A stretch of DNA of 64,000 nt. Source: Kitasatospora azatica KCTC 9699 (GTDB lineage: Bacteria; Actinomycetota; Actinomycetes; Streptomycetales; Streptomycetaceae). The notes under the pieces were generated by a model. The model was not told the DNA's origin. It did not search any database and saw only the letters and a program-made list of their open reading frames with translations. Both the position numbers and the translations under genes were made by a program. The DNA is taken from contig NZ_JQMO01000002.1 in NCBI RefSeq assembly GCF_000744785.1, positions 434,001 to 498,000 on the forward strand, read 5' to 3'. Numbering within the stretch: position 1 is the first letter of the stretch; each line of letters opens with the position of its first letter. Of the stretch, positions 17,364 through 26,181 are shown one piece after another.

Positions 17364-19544
17364 TCAGCCGCAGGCCGCGCCGTTCAGGGTGAAACCGCTC
17401 GGGGCCTGGTTGCCGCCCGAGTAGGAGGCGTTGAACCCGAGGTTGGTGCTCGCGCCCGGCGCCAGGGTGCCGTTGTAGGAGAGGCTGGTGGCCGTCACCG
17501 TGTTGCCCGACTGGGTCCAGTTGGCGTTCCAGCCGTTGCTCAGGTGCTGGTTGCCGGGCCAGCCGAAGGAGAGCGTCCAGCCGTTCACCGGGGTGCTGCC
17601 GGTGTTGGTGAGCACCAGATTGGCGGTGAAGCCGCTGCCCCAGTCGTTGTTCACCGAGTAGCCGACCTTGCAGCTGCCGCCGCCGGTGGCCGCTGCCGTG
17701 GTCACCGTGACGGTGCCGGAGCGGGCCGAGCGGTTGCCCGCCGTGTCCTTGGCGTAGACGGCGAAGGTGTAGCTGGTGTTCGGCTGCAGGCCGCTGACCG
17801 TCGCGCTCGCGCCGGTCGACGACGCCACCACGGTCTCGGTGCTGCCCGCGGCCTGCACCACGTCGTAGCCCGCCAGGCCGGTGGCGCTGCTGGACGGGGC
17901 CCAACTCAGGTCCACCGAACTGCCGGTGACCCCCGAGGCGGTCGGCGTGCCCGGCGTGGTCGGCGGGGTCACCGTGCTGCCCGGCCGCAGGGTGACCAGC
18001 ACCGCGCTGTACGGCGCGACGGTCTGCGAAGTGGCCGTTCCCGCGCTCGCGGTGGTCAGCGCGGCTGCGGCACCCGCCATCGTGGTCACCGTCGGCGTGC
18101 CCGTGGCCGGGGTGAAGCCGGCGTAGGACAGGCCCACCTGGTAGCTGCTGCTCGGGTCGTCGTTGACCAGCAGCACCCGCAGCGAGCCGTCGGCGGCCTT
18201 CACCGAGTAGGCCTGCAGCAGGGACTGGTTGGAGCCGGCCGCGACCAGGGTCTCGCCCGGGTGGACGAACCGGCTGAGCAGCGTCATGCCGTTGTAGGCC
18301 GGGAACGGTGTGTCGGCCGCCGGCTCGCACAGCTGCGCGCCGCTGCCGGCGACGCAGCTGCCGTCGGCGAGCATGCCGTAGTCGCCGTAGTTTGCCGAGC
18401 CGTAGAGCGAGGAGCCGTTGTCACCGGTGCTGACGATGCCGTTGTGGATCTGCCACCAGTCCACGCTGGACACGCCGTTGGCGAGCCAGCCGAGGTAGTC
18501 CTGCGGCAGGAAGAGCGCGTTGACCAGGCCGACCGTCTGCTTGCCCGGGTTGGAGGAGACCGAGTTGGTCTCGGTCAGCATGATCGGCACCGAGCTGTTG
18601 CCCGCGTACTGGCCGAGCTGCGAGCGCAGCGTGCTGACCATGCCGGGGATCTGCGCCGAGGAGGCGAGCAGGCCCGCGTCGGTCGGCCCGGGCGGGGTGA
18701 CGCTGCTCGGGTTCTGCGGGTACCAGTGCACGTCGGCGAAGCCGATCTGCCCGGCCAGCGCCGTCATCACGGTCTGGTTCCACGGCTGCGGACTGCCCGC
18801 CGAGGTGCTGCCGTCCGGCCAGTTGCCCGGCGCGGTGAGCACCACGCCGACCTGGATGGTCGGGTCGACGGCCTTCATCGCCGCGATGTACGCCTTGGCG
18901 TTCTGCGCGTACACCGCCGGTCCGCAGTTGGTCGGGTTGGCGCCGGCGGCGCAGTGCTTGTCGGTCTCCCAGTCCGCGTTGTAGGTGCCGTTGCCGTAGA
19001 TCTCGTTGCCGATCTCCCAGTACTTGATGTGGTAGTCGTGCGTGATGTTGGCGTACCGCACCCAGTCGGCGGCGAGTTGGGCGCCGCTCTCGGCCGGGGT
19101 CTTGGTGGCGCCGATGACGTCACCGCTGCCGTAGTTGACCGTCACCATGCCCTGGGCGCCGGACTGCTGGAGGATCGCGGCGTAGTGGTCGAAGTCGACT
19201 GCCTGGGTGCCGTAGGTGAGGTCGCTGTTGGTCTTCCAGTCGTAGCTGTCGGACGAGCTGCCGCCGGGGAAGCGGACCAGGCCGACACCGGCCTGCTTCA
19301 GTTGGCCCGGCACCGCCGCGTCGGTCAGCTTGCTGTCGTAGACCGAGCCGTTGGTGCCGATCGCGGTGGCGGGGACGGTGGCGAGGGCCTGCGCGGCGTT
19401 CACGCTCACCGTCGCCGCGGTGGTGGCGGGGGCGGCCGCGCCGGCGCTCGACGCGGTGCTCCAGAGCGGTCCGGCGGCCAGCAGGGCCAGGGCGGCCAGG
19501 ACGGCGGGCAGGCGCGACTGCCTCGTTGGGGGCCACAAGGGCAT
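17364..19544 (-). CDS. Secreted clan GH-A glycosidase (arabinofuranosidase-like) with Fn3 and CBM2
   Basis: 726-aa secreted enzyme. A signal peptide (residues 1-36, long Ala/Leu core) precedes a TIM-barrel catalytic domain (about 45-400). The predicted acid/base is Glu181 in WEIGNEIYG and the predicted nucleophile Glu325 in IMLTETNS, as in GH51/GH39-like clan GH-A enzymes. A beta-sandwich (to about 510), a fibronectin type III module (about 525-615) and a C-terminal CBM2 (about 625-726, cellulose-binding, with two bounding Cys) follow. It probably removes arabinose side chains from cellulose-associated hemicellulose. The ATG at 19544 with AGAGG upstream is chosen over 19643. The exact GH family is uncertain. 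Confidence 0.8.
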   Translation of the reverse strand: MPLWPPTRQSRLPAVLAALALLAAGPLWSTASSAGAAAPATTAATVSVNAAQALATVPATAIGTNGSVYDSKLTDAAVPGQLKQAGVGLVRFPGGSSSDSYDWKTNSDLTYGTQAVDFDHYAAILQQSGAQGMVTVNYGSGDVIGATKTPAESGAQLAADWVRYANITHDYHIKYWEIGNEIYGNGTYNADWETDKHCAAGANPTNCGPAVYAQNAKAYIAAMKAVDPTIQVGVVLTAPGNWPDGSTSAGSPQPWNQTVMTALAGQIGFADVHWYPQNPSSVTPPGPTDAGLLASSAQIPGMVSTLRSQLGQYAGNSSVPIMLTETNSVSSNPGKQTVGLVNALFLPQDYLGWLANGVSSVDWWQIHNGIVSTGDNGSSLYGSANYGDYGMLADGSCVAGSGAQLCEPAADTPFPAYNGMTLLSRFVHPGETLVAAGSNQSLLQAYSVKAADGSLRVLLVNDDPSSSYQVGLSYAGFTPATGTPTVTTMAGAAAALTTASAGTATSQTVAPYSAVLVTLRPGSTVTPPTTPGTPTASGVTGSSVDLSWAPSSSATGLAGYDVVQAAGSTETVVASSTGASATVSGLQPNTSYTFAVYAKDTAGNRSARSGTVTVTTAAATGGGSCKVGYSVNNDWGSGFTANLVLTNTGSTPVNGWTLSFGWPGNQHLSNGWNANWTQSGNTVTATSLSYNGTLAPGASTNLGFNASYSGGNQAPSGFTLNGAACG

Positions 19545-19717
19545 GGACGTGATCCTCTCGACGGGTGGGTACCGTCGGAGCATCGCGGGGTGAGAGTGGG
19601 CGCGGACCACCGACGGTGACCCGAGAGTCGACCGGGGCACCACCGGGCGTCAACGGCGCTGCCCGCCGTCCGGTGCCCTTCCACGGGCTGAGCTGCGGTC
19701 AACAGTCGGGCGGCCGA

Positions 19718-19730
19718 CCGAAACTTTCAT
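19718..19730 (-). promoter_or_regulatory. GAAAC-TTTC motif upstream of CBM2 glycosidase
   Basis: CCGAAACTTTCAT at 19718-19730 contains the near-palindrome CGAAACTTTC, similar to the CGAAA-n-TTTCG operator known for xylan and xyloside genes in Streptomyces. It lies about 175 bp before the start of the arabinofuranosidase-like gene and just downstream of the ROK gene stop. Confidence 0.4.
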
Positions 19731-19779
19731 GCCGGGGCAGCGGTCCGACACCCGTCGGGCCCGCCCGGACCGGCCTCGT

Positions 19780-21024
19780 TCAGCCGGCCGGCAGCAGGGT
19801 GGGATCGGCGATGATCCGACGGACCGTCAACTGCGCCGCGCCCAGCACCGGTCCGCGCCGGCCCAGTTCGGAGGACCGCAGAGCCTGCGGCTCCCAGGGC
19901 CGGACCGTGACCCGGGTGGCGAGCTCGGCGCGCATCGCCGGCAACAGCCAGTCGGCGAGCTCGGCGTAGGCACCGCCCAGGACCAGGCCGTCCGGGTCGA
20001 TCAGGTTCACGGCCGAGACGAGGGCCAGGCCCAGCGCCCGCCCGGCACGCTCCAGGGCGTGCAGGGCCGGCGCATCCCCGGCGACGGCCCGCTCGGCCAG
20101 CAGGGCCACCGGATCGGCGGGCTGCGCATCCCCGTCCTGGGCGAGCCCGGCCTCGTGGGCGAGCCCGGCCTCGCGCAGCACGGCCACCTCCCCCGCGTAC
20201 TGCTCCAGGCAGCCGCGGGCGCCGCAGGCACAGGGAACGCCGTCCGGGTGGACGGGGATGTGACCGAGTTCGCCGGCGAAGCCGCGGGCACCCCGGAACA
20301 GGTGCCCGCCGACGACCAGGGCGGCGCCGATCCCGGCCTCGGCGGAGACGTGCACGAAGGTCTCGCCGGCGTGTTCGGCGTGCCAGTACTCGGCCAGCGC
20401 GCCGAGGTTGGCCTCGTTCTCCGGCTCGGGCGCGCCGGCGGGGTCGGGCCAGTGGTCGGCGGGGCACACGGCGTGCCACCCGAGGTTGGGCGCATGCGCG
20501 ACCAGTCCGCGCGGTTCGTTCGGCACCACCCCGGGAACGGCGAGCACCCGGCCGGCCACCTGCAGCCCGAGCGCGGCGGCCTCGGCCTCCACCTCGGCGG
20601 CCAGCGCGGCCGTCTCGGCCAGTACCCGCTCGACGGGCCGACCGGCGTTGGCCCGCTCCACCCGACGCCACACCCGCGGTTCACCGCGCAGGTCCACGAC
20701 GCACGCGCCGAGGTGCGTCACGCCGATCTCCAGGCCGAGTCCCGCCGGACCCCGATCGCTCACGGTCAGCGCCCGTCCCGGACGGCCGACCCGACCGCTC
20801 GGCGCGGTCTCCGCCTCGGACAGCGCCCCGCGGCCGATGAGCTCGTCGACCAGGGAGGAGACGGCCGCCCTGGTCAGACCGGTGCGCCCGGCGACATCCG
20901 CACGGGAGAGCGGACTGTGCGCGGCAACCGAGCCGAGGACCACCGCGAGGTTCTGCCGGCGCATGTCCTGCTGCGAGGCGGGCCCGCTCTCCGCGCTTGT
21001 GCTCGCCCTGCCGACTGCCGCCAC
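19780..21024 (-). CDS. ROK-family transcriptional regulator
   Basis: 414-aa ROK repressor. The winged helix-turn-helix is at about residues 20-85 (SRADVAGRTGLTRAAVSSLV), followed by an ROK domain with the zinc motif GHIPVH and PCACGARGCLE. The start is a GTG at 21024 preceded by GGGAGAGGA. It is divergent from the secreted beta-helix glycosidase at 21489, and a perfect palindrome lies between them, so it probably represses that gene and itself. It also lies directly upstream of the CBM2 glycosidase on the same strand, which may be co-regulated. The effector is likely a mono- or disaccharide. Confidence 0.87.
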   Translation of the reverse strand: MAAVGRASTSAESGPASQQDMRRQNLAVVLGSVAAHSPLSRADVAGRTGLTRAAVSSLVDELIGRGALSEAETAPSGRVGRPGRALTVSDRGPAGLGLEIGVTHLGACVVDLRGEPRVWRRVERANAGRPVERVLAETAALAAEVEAEAAALGLQVAGRVLAVPGVVPNEPRGLVAHAPNLGWHAVCPADHWPDPAGAPEPENEANLGALAEYWHAEHAGETFVHVSAEAGIGAALVVGGHLFRGARGFAGELGHIPVHPDGVPCACGARGCLEQYAGEVAVLREAGLAHEAGLAQDGDAQPADPVALLAERAVAGDAPALHALERAGRALGLALVSAVNLIDPDGLVLGGAYAELADWLLPAMRAELATRVTVRPWEPQALRSSELGRRGPVLGAAQLTVRRIIADPTLLPAG

Positions 21025-21219
21025 GAGCTGTCCTCTCCCATCGGTCCCTGTCGGTCCTCCGCCTGGGCACCCTGCAATGCCCCCGCTCGACGCAGCGTAT
21101 CGGTGATCCGTTCGAGTGTGTCGCCGTCCCGGGTCACGGCCTCCAGCACCGGGCCCGCGGCGGGCTTTTGGCGTTCGAGTGACGGGATGTTAGAGATTGA
21201 CGACCGCCAGAGATTCCAG

Positions 21220-21236
21220 AATGAGTAGTACTCATT
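21220..21236. promoter_or_regulatory. Perfect 17-bp palindrome, candidate ROK operator
   Basis: AATGAGTA (21220-21227), a central G, and TACTCATT (21229-21236) are perfectly symmetric. It lies in the divergent gap between the ROK regulator and the beta-helix glycosidase. A second dyad, AGTTGGC (21341-21347) and GCCAACT (21352-21358), lies further towards the glycosidase. Confidence 0.55.
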
Positions 21237-21358
21237 GACTCTGTAGGTTTCGCCAGTCGAGCCGGGCGGGTTGCGGCAGGCGCTTCGATCGCCATCGCCA
21301 TACCTACCTCTACCTGGGACTCTTCCGTCCCGCCCGGGGTAGTTGGCAACAGCCAACT

Positions 21359-21445
21359 TGATGCATCCATGTGTCACTGGTGTTGCGTCGGCGAAAAATG
21401 GGGATGTCTATCGTCTTGACAGGGGTGCCTCGGTGGCTCGATAAA
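21359..21445 (+). promoter_or_regulatory. Promoter of beta-helix glycosidase with fucose-type operator-like site
   Basis: TTGACA (21416-21421) and GATAAA (21440-21445), spaced 18 bp, form a good promoter for the gene at 21489. Upstream, TGATGCATC (21359-21367) followed by CATGTGTCA (21368-21376) resembles the TGATnCATCnGATGnATCA palindrome seen before the other fucosidase genes, but without the central base. Confidence 0.6.
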
Positions 21446-21488
21446 TGCAACTCATAAGAAGTAGGGCCCCTGAGGAGGGACACCCCAG

Positions 21489-24179
21489 ATGAGACCCCCA
21501 CGCATCAGCGCCAAGACGATCAAGGCGTTCGCGGTCGCAGCCGCCGTCTTCGCGGCCGTGCTGCCCACCCAAACCGCCTACGCGGCCACGACGAACTTCT
21601 ACGTCGACCCCGTCAACGGCAGCGACAGCAACTCAGGAACCAGCACCGCCGCGGCTTTCCGGACCATCCAGGCCGCCCAGAACGCGGTCCGAGCCGTCAA
21701 CACGAACATGTCCGACGACATCGTCGTGAACCTGCGCGGAGGCACCTACCCCCTCACCGCCCCGATCACCTTCGGCACCAGCGACTCCGGCACCAACGGC
21801 CACACGGTCGTCTACCAGTCGTACAACGGTGAGACCCCCGTGATCAGCGGCGGCCAGGCGATCACCGGCTGGACCGCGGCGACCAACGGCGAGTACAAGG
21901 CGTCGATCGGCTCCCTCAACTTCCGCCAGCTGTACGTCAACGGGGTCCGCGCCACCCGCGCCCGCTACCCCGACGCCGGCACCGACTTCAACCTGCAGGG
22001 CAGCGACACCACCAACAAGCTGCTGAAGGTCCTCGCCTCGCAGACCTCGAACTGGGGCAACCTGAACCAGGTCGAGATGATGCTGGAGACCCAGTGGGGT
22101 GAGAGCTACCTGCGGCTGAAGTCGATCAGCACCGCGGGCAGCACCGCCAACATCTCGATCCAGGACCACGAGGCGGGCATCCTCTTCCAGCGCCCGTGGC
22201 CGCAGCTCTCCGACAACTCGCCGTTCCACTTCGAGAACGCCCACGAGTTCCTCAACGAGCCGGGCGAGTTCTACGTCGACACGGCCGCGCAGACCGTCTA
22301 CTACAAGCCCCGCCCCGGCGAGGACATGTCCAACGCCTCCGTGAAGGCGCCGACGGTCCAGACCCTCTTCAACGTCCAGGGCACCAGCCTCAACAGCCCC
22401 GCCCACGACCTGCGGTTCTCCGGGCTCACCTTCACCCAGACCACCTGGATGGAGGCCAGCAACAACGGCTACCTGAACGCCCAGGGCGGCAACTACAACC
22501 TCACGTCCAACACCTCCAACCAGCAGACCGTCGGCCGCCCCCCCGCTGCCGTCCAGGTCCAGGACACCGACAACATCTCCTTCACCGGCAACGTCTTCAC
22601 GCAGCTGGGCTCCTCCGCGCTCGACCTCTGGCACGGTGTCCACAACAGCAGCGCGATCGGCAACTACATCTACGACATCGCCGGCAACGGCATCACGCTC
22701 GGCAAGTTCTCCGACCCGACGGTCGAGTACCACTCCGTCTACAACCCGCCGACCACCCCGGCCGGCGAGGACGCCCGGGAGGTGGTCAAGACCGTCTCCG
22801 TCAAGGACAACCTGATCACCCGGACCGGTGAGGACTACCCCGGCACCGCAGGCATCAACGCGGGCTTCGTCAACAGCACCACCATCGACCACAACGACAT
22901 CTCCGACTCCCCGTGGGCGGGCATCTCGCTCGGCTGGGGCTGGCAGTCCGCGGCCAACGCCGAGGGCAGCAACAGCATCAGCTACAACCGGATCGGCAAC
23001 GTGATGAACCGGCTGTGCGACTCGGCCGGCATCTACCACCTGTCGAACGACCCGGGCACGGTCATCAACGGCAACTACATCCACGAGGTGCTCCGGACCT
23101 CCGCCTCCTGCGCCTCGGCCATCGCCGGCGTCTACCTGGACGAGGGGTCGGACAACATGACCGTCTCGAACAACGTGCTGTCGAACCCCGACGCGTCCAT
23201 CAACCAGAACCACAACGGCACCAACGTCACGCTGACCAACAACACCTCGTCCGGTGACGCGGTGATCAAGGCCTCCGGCCTGGAGTCCGGCTACCAGTGG
23301 ATGACCCTGTGGCCCAACCTCGCCTGGAACAAGACCGCGACCGCCTCGTCGGTCTTCGGCACCGGCACCGAGGCCAACAAGGCCAATGACAACAACAGCT
23401 CGACCGGCTGGTCCCCGACCGGCACCGACACCTCGGCCTGGTGGCAGGTCGACCTGGGCCAGGCCTACCAGCTCGGCCAGTTCGCGCTGACCACCCGTCA
23501 GGACCTGGACCAGTCCTCGACCCGCGGCAACTTCGAGGTCCGGGGCTCCAACGACCCGAACTTCGGCAGCTACACCGTCCTGGGACGCCAGACCAGCACC
23601 CTGCCCTACGCCGCGACGCTCACCGGTGACATCGACGTCCGCCAGGCCTTCCGCTACGTGCGGGTCGCCAAGACCGACGGCCAGTACTTCTACATCACCG
23701 ACTTCAGCGTCCAGCAGGCCGGCGGAGCGCAGGCGGTCGCGACCGGCGCCCCGAGCACCAACCCGTCGACGTTCTACTCCATCAAGAACGTCAACAGCGG
23801 CCAGGTGCTGGACGACTACAACTTCAACACCGCCGACGGCGCGAGCGTCAACCAGTGGCCGAGCACCGGCGGCGTCAACCAGCAGTGGAACATCGTCCCG
23901 GTGAGCGGCCAGCTCGTGAAGATTGTGAACCGGAACAGCGGCAAGGCCCTCGAGATCCCGTGGAACAGCCACTGGCGGACGACCGCCGCGGACCAGTCCA
24001 CCTACAACGGCGGCAACAACCAGCTGTGGTACTTCGAGCCGACCACCGGCGGCTACCTGCTCCGCAACTACGAGAGCCGGCAGGTCCTGGAGGTGACCGG
24101 CGCGTCCACCACCAACGGCGCCACCACCGACCAGTCGAACGCCATCAACCAGTCCCACCAGGCCTGGACGATCCAGTGA
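21489..24179 (+). CDS. Secreted right-handed beta-helix glycosidase (GH141-like) with F5/8 and ricin-type modules
   Basis: 896-aa secreted protein. The Sec signal peptide ends near residue 32 (TAYAATT). Residues 35-600 form a parallel beta-helix beginning FYVDPVNGSDSNSGTS, with many NxTxTGN turns, as in GH141 enzymes (fucosidase and xylanase activities known) and pectate-lyase-like folds. A discoidin F5/8-type (CBM32-like) module spans about 612-746, and a ricin-B/CBM13 module with QW repeats spans about 760-896. GAGGAGG lies before the ATG. It is divergent from a ROK regulator and followed by strong terminators. An alpha-L-fucosidase role fits the nearby locus, but xylan-directed activity is equally allowed by the fold. 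Confidence 0.8.
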   Translation: MRPPRISAKTIKAFAVAAAVFAAVLPTQTAYAATTNFYVDPVNGSDSNSGTSTAAAFRTIQAAQNAVRAVNTNMSDDIVVNLRGGTYPLTAPITFGTSDSGTNGHTVVYQSYNGETPVISGGQAITGWTAATNGEYKASIGSLNFRQLYVNGVRATRARYPDAGTDFNLQGSDTTNKLLKVLASQTSNWGNLNQVEMMLETQWGESYLRLKSISTAGSTANISIQDHEAGILFQRPWPQLSDNSPFHFENAHEFLNEPGEFYVDTAAQTVYYKPRPGEDMSNASVKAPTVQTLFNVQGTSLNSPAHDLRFSGLTFTQTTWMEASNNGYLNAQGGNYNLTSNTSNQQTVGRPPAAVQVQDTDNISFTGNVFTQLGSSALDLWHGVHNSSAIGNYIYDIAGNGITLGKFSDPTVEYHSVYNPPTTPAGEDAREVVKTVSVKDNLITRTGEDYPGTAGINAGFVNSTTIDHNDISDSPWAGISLGWGWQSAANAEGSNSISYNRIGNVMNRLCDSAGIYHLSNDPGTVINGNYIHEVLRTSASCASAIAGVYLDEGSDNMTVSNNVLSNPDASINQNHNGTNVTLTNNTSSGDAVIKASGLESGYQWMTLWPNLAWNKTATASSVFGTGTEANKANDNNSSTGWSPTGTDTSAWWQVDLGQAYQLGQFALTTRQDLDQSSTRGNFEVRGSNDPNFGSYTVLGRQTSTLPYAATLTGDIDVRQAFRYVRVAKTDGQYFYITDFSVQQAGGAQAVATGAPSTNPSTFYSIKNVNSGQVLDDYNFNTADGASVNQWPSTGGVNQQWNIVPVSGQLVKIVNRNSGKALEIPWNSHWRTTAADQSTYNGGNNQLWYFEPTTGGYLLRNYESRQVLEVTGASTTNGATTDQSNAINQSHQAWTIQ

Positions 24180-24205
24180 CAGGGTGACCTGACGTAGGAC
24201 AGTAA

Positions 24206-24244
24206 GCGGTGAGGCCGGAGAGCGACGCTCTCCGGCCTCACCGC
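24206..24244 (+). terminator. Perfect 18-bp hairpin terminator
   Basis: The arms 24206-24223 (GCGGTGAGGCCGGAGAGC) and 24227-24244 are perfect reverse complements around the 3-base loop GAC. It lies 26 bp after the stop of the beta-helix glycosidase. Confidence 0.92.
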
Positions 24245-24254
24245 ACCCGCTCGC

Positions 24255-24304
24255 CGGCCATGCCGGAGCCACCCCTTCGCGAAGGGGCGGCTCCGGCATG
24301 GCCG
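24255..24304. terminator. Second long hairpin, stem of 16 plus 8 bp
   Basis: Outer arms 24255-24270 and 24289-24304 are perfect complements. After one A/C mismatch, the inner part CCCCTTCG and CGAAGGGG (24272-24287) closes the hairpin with almost no loop. It works in either direction and lies 10 bp after the first hairpin. Confidence 0.88.
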
Positions 24305-24336
24305 TCAGGTGGCCGCGTCGGGGAACGGAAAGGAAA

Positions 24337-24376
24337 AGGCCCCTGCCGGTTCGGATCAGCCGAAGAGCAGGGGCCT
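24337..24376. terminator. Third hairpin before the small ORF
   Basis: AGGCCCCTGC (24337-24346) pairs with GCAGGGGCCT (24367-24376). Inside it TTCGG (24350-24354) pairs with CCGAA (24360-24364). Its position 61 bp before the small ORF allows either a terminator or a leader structure. Confidence 0.65.
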
Positions 24377-24437
24377 ACCACGGCCTGTCGTCAGATCAGG
24401 TCGGCCAGGGTGATGCGATCCGAAAGGGGTGCCCCAC

Positions 24438-24518
24438 ATGAGCGAGAAGAACGGCGCTGGCAACAGCGGCAGCGGCGACACCGGGGACCACAACGGCGAC
24501 AAGCCGAAGAGCGAGTAG
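24438..24518 (+). CDS. Candidate 26-aa hydrophilic peptide
   Basis: A 27-codon frame from ATG at 24438 to TAG at 24518. The peptide begins MSEKNGAGNSGSG and ends KPKSE. It is rich in Gly, Asn, Ser, Asp, Lys and Glu and has no hydrophobic segment, so it would be disordered. Twenty-four of 25 sense codons after the start end in G or C, the strong third-base bias of real genes here. GAAAGGGG lies 9 bp before the ATG. It follows three hairpins and precedes a decayed region, so it may be a small regulator, a substrate peptide or a fragment. No family is recognised. Confidence 0.45.
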   Translation: MSEKNGAGNSGSGDTGDHNGDKPKSE

Positions 24519-24853
24519 CCGCCCCACCCCTGACGGCCATCCGACCGCACGTAGCGCGTCCGGGTGGCTCCCTGCGGCGGACCGCCGATGCGTCCCCCGT
24601 CACCGACGGTCCGCCGCACTCTCTCCCGGCCCCGGCTTCAGGAAGTCCTCGTTGAGCAGCGCCGAATCCCGCAGCACCCCGCACCCCTGGTCCCTGAACA
24701 GCGCCACGAACACGCTGATCGATCCGTACAAGTCCGCGCTGCCGAAGAAGCCCCCCGCGAAGCCGACGGCAGCCGGCGAGGACGAGACCCGCAACCGCAT
24801 GCTGCTGGACGACCACCGCAGAGCGCTCTCCGCACCCACTGCCGTTCGCCCTG
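24519..24853 (+). other. Coding-like but gene-less stretch
   Basis: This stretch of 335 bases has no complete gene. Between about 24660 and 24840 one plus-strand frame has almost only G/C third positions and would encode a fragment with NTLIDPYKSALPKKPP and ETRNRMLLDDHRRAL, but it has no credible start or end. It looks like coding sequence in decay upstream of the TPR remnant. Confidence 0.4.
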
Positions 24854-25375
24854 ATGGAGCGCCTGGTGAAGTCGGGCACTCCCTACGCGGAGCACGCCCG
24901 CACCCTGCGCAGCGACAACGTGATTGTGGCCGGGGCGAACTTCGACTGGTTCGACGCCGAGCTGGATCGGCATCGGCCAGATGTGCCTGGGCAACCACGA
25001 GGAGGCCCGTACGTTTCTCCGGCAGTCGCTCGACCTAGCCGCAGCGATTGGCAACACCCGGGCCGTCGTCGCCACCGGGCTCAACCTCGCCGACGCTCAC
25101 CGCTACACCGGTGACGTGCAGACTGCGAACGCGCTCTACCGCAGTGCCCTGAGCACCGCGCGAAGCCAGCACCCGGAACTTGTCGACTTTGCGCTTCAGC
25201 CCACCGGCAAGCACGGTGATGGAGCGCGGCGACCTCGCGAATGCCCACGCCCATCTCCAGGAGGCGCTGCGGCTGCGGATCGCCAAGGGGGACGCCGGGT
25301 TGGTCGAGTCCACGCAGGCAGCACTCGCCCGGGTGGAACTGCTGATCGGCCAGGCCGACGCATCGGCGGCAGACG
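24854..25375 (+). pseudogene. Frameshifted tetratricopeptide-repeat protein remnant
   Basis: Three successive plus-strand frames each carry part of one protein. The first has MERLVKSGTPYAEHARTL and FDWFDAELDR (24854 to about 24970). The second has GQMCLGNHEEARTFLRQSLDL and ADAHRYTGDVQTANALYRSAL (to about 25200). The third has MERGDLANAHAHLQEALRLR and QAALARVELLIG (about 25217-25375). The TPR pattern continues across two frameshifts, so this is a broken gene rather than three ORFs. The original was probably a regulator or effector with C-terminal TPRs. The remaining 25376-25533 shows nothing recognisable before the lutC stop. Confidence 0.65.
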
Positions 25376-25533
25376 GCGCGGTGCCGCGCCGCTGGAGCGG
25401 TTACTGGACCTCATGGTTCCAGTCCCGCACCACTGCCCGGACGCCGGCCCGGTGGGATGCATCGGCGACCGGCACGGCTTCCGCCCTGATCAGCCGGTCC
25501 TGCGGCATAGCGGCTTGCCCAGCGCGGTCCTCG

Positions 25534-26181
25534 TCAGTGCCCCGAAACACTGGGCTCGACGATGATGACGTCCAGGGTGCGGGGGCCGTGCACGCCTTCC
25601 ACGCGGTCGAGTTCGATGTCGCTGGTGGCGGACGGGCCGGAGATGAAGGTGAGCGGGCGGGTGGGGTCGAGGCGGGCCAGCGCGTCCGGGACGTCGTCGG
25701 CGATCTGGTCGGCGCCCACGATGCACAGGTGGTAGTCGGGCACCAGGGTGAGTGCCCGTCGGCCCTGGCCGGGGCTGGTGTCGAGGACGATGGTCCCGGT
25801 GATCGCGATGCCGGCGGCGGCGAGCGTGATCGCGCCGTCGAGCTCGTCCAGGGCGGGGACGTCGAGCGGTTCGGTGTGCCACTGCCAACTGCCGGTCGGC
25901 AGCAGTTCCATCGGGAAGCCGCCCGGCAGCGCGAGGTAGCGAGCCCGGCGCCGGGTGAGGGCGACGGCTACGGCGTCGCGCAGGCCGGCCCGGTCGGTGC
26001 GGCTGACGGTGGCGCGGTAGTCGGCGACCCGTTCGGCGAACAGCGCGACGGTGTCCTGGCCGGGGCCGGTGTGGCTGCGGCGGTAGTCACGCGGGACGGG
26101 GACGTCCTGCGGTCTCTCCTCGGACGGGACGTCGGTGAGCGCGGCCCGGATCCGGCCCAGGATGGCGTCGCGGCTGGTCAT
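25534..26181 (-). CDS. lutC: Lactate utilisation protein C
   Basis: 215-aa LutC/YkgG-family subunit of the LutABC complex, which oxidises L-lactate to pyruvate. The family core is seen in GIAITGTIVLDTSPGQGRRALTLVPDYHLCIV. The start ATG at 26181 overlaps the lutB TGA by four bases, with GGGAG upstream, so it is preferred to an ATG eight codons earlier. It is the last gene of the long minus-strand fucose operon. L-lactate is one of the two end products of non-phosphorylated L-fucose oxidation, which explains why lutABC sits here. Confidence 0.9.
   Translation of the reverse strand: MTSRDAILGRIRAALTDVPSEERPQDVPVPRDYRRSHTGPGQDTVALFAERVADYRATVSRTDRAGLRDAVAVALTRRRARYLALPGGFPMELLPTGSWQWHTEPLDVPALDELDGAITLAAAGIAITGTIVLDTSPGQGRRALTLVPDYHLCIVGADQIADDVPDALARLDPTRPLTFISGPSATSDIELDRVEGVHGPRTLDVIIVEPSVSGH

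Noticed and set aside
24600..24998. Minus-strand frame with GFAGGFFGSADLYGSISVFVALF
   Set aside because: It reads like a natural protein, but the plus-strand frame over the same bases has the G/C third-position bias of real genes, so the minus reading is probably a shadow.
24652..25038. Independent gene for MSSAESRSTPHPWS and following residues
   Set aside because: The frame loses coding bias after about 24840 and has no ribosome site or homologous family. It was treated as a decaying stretch.
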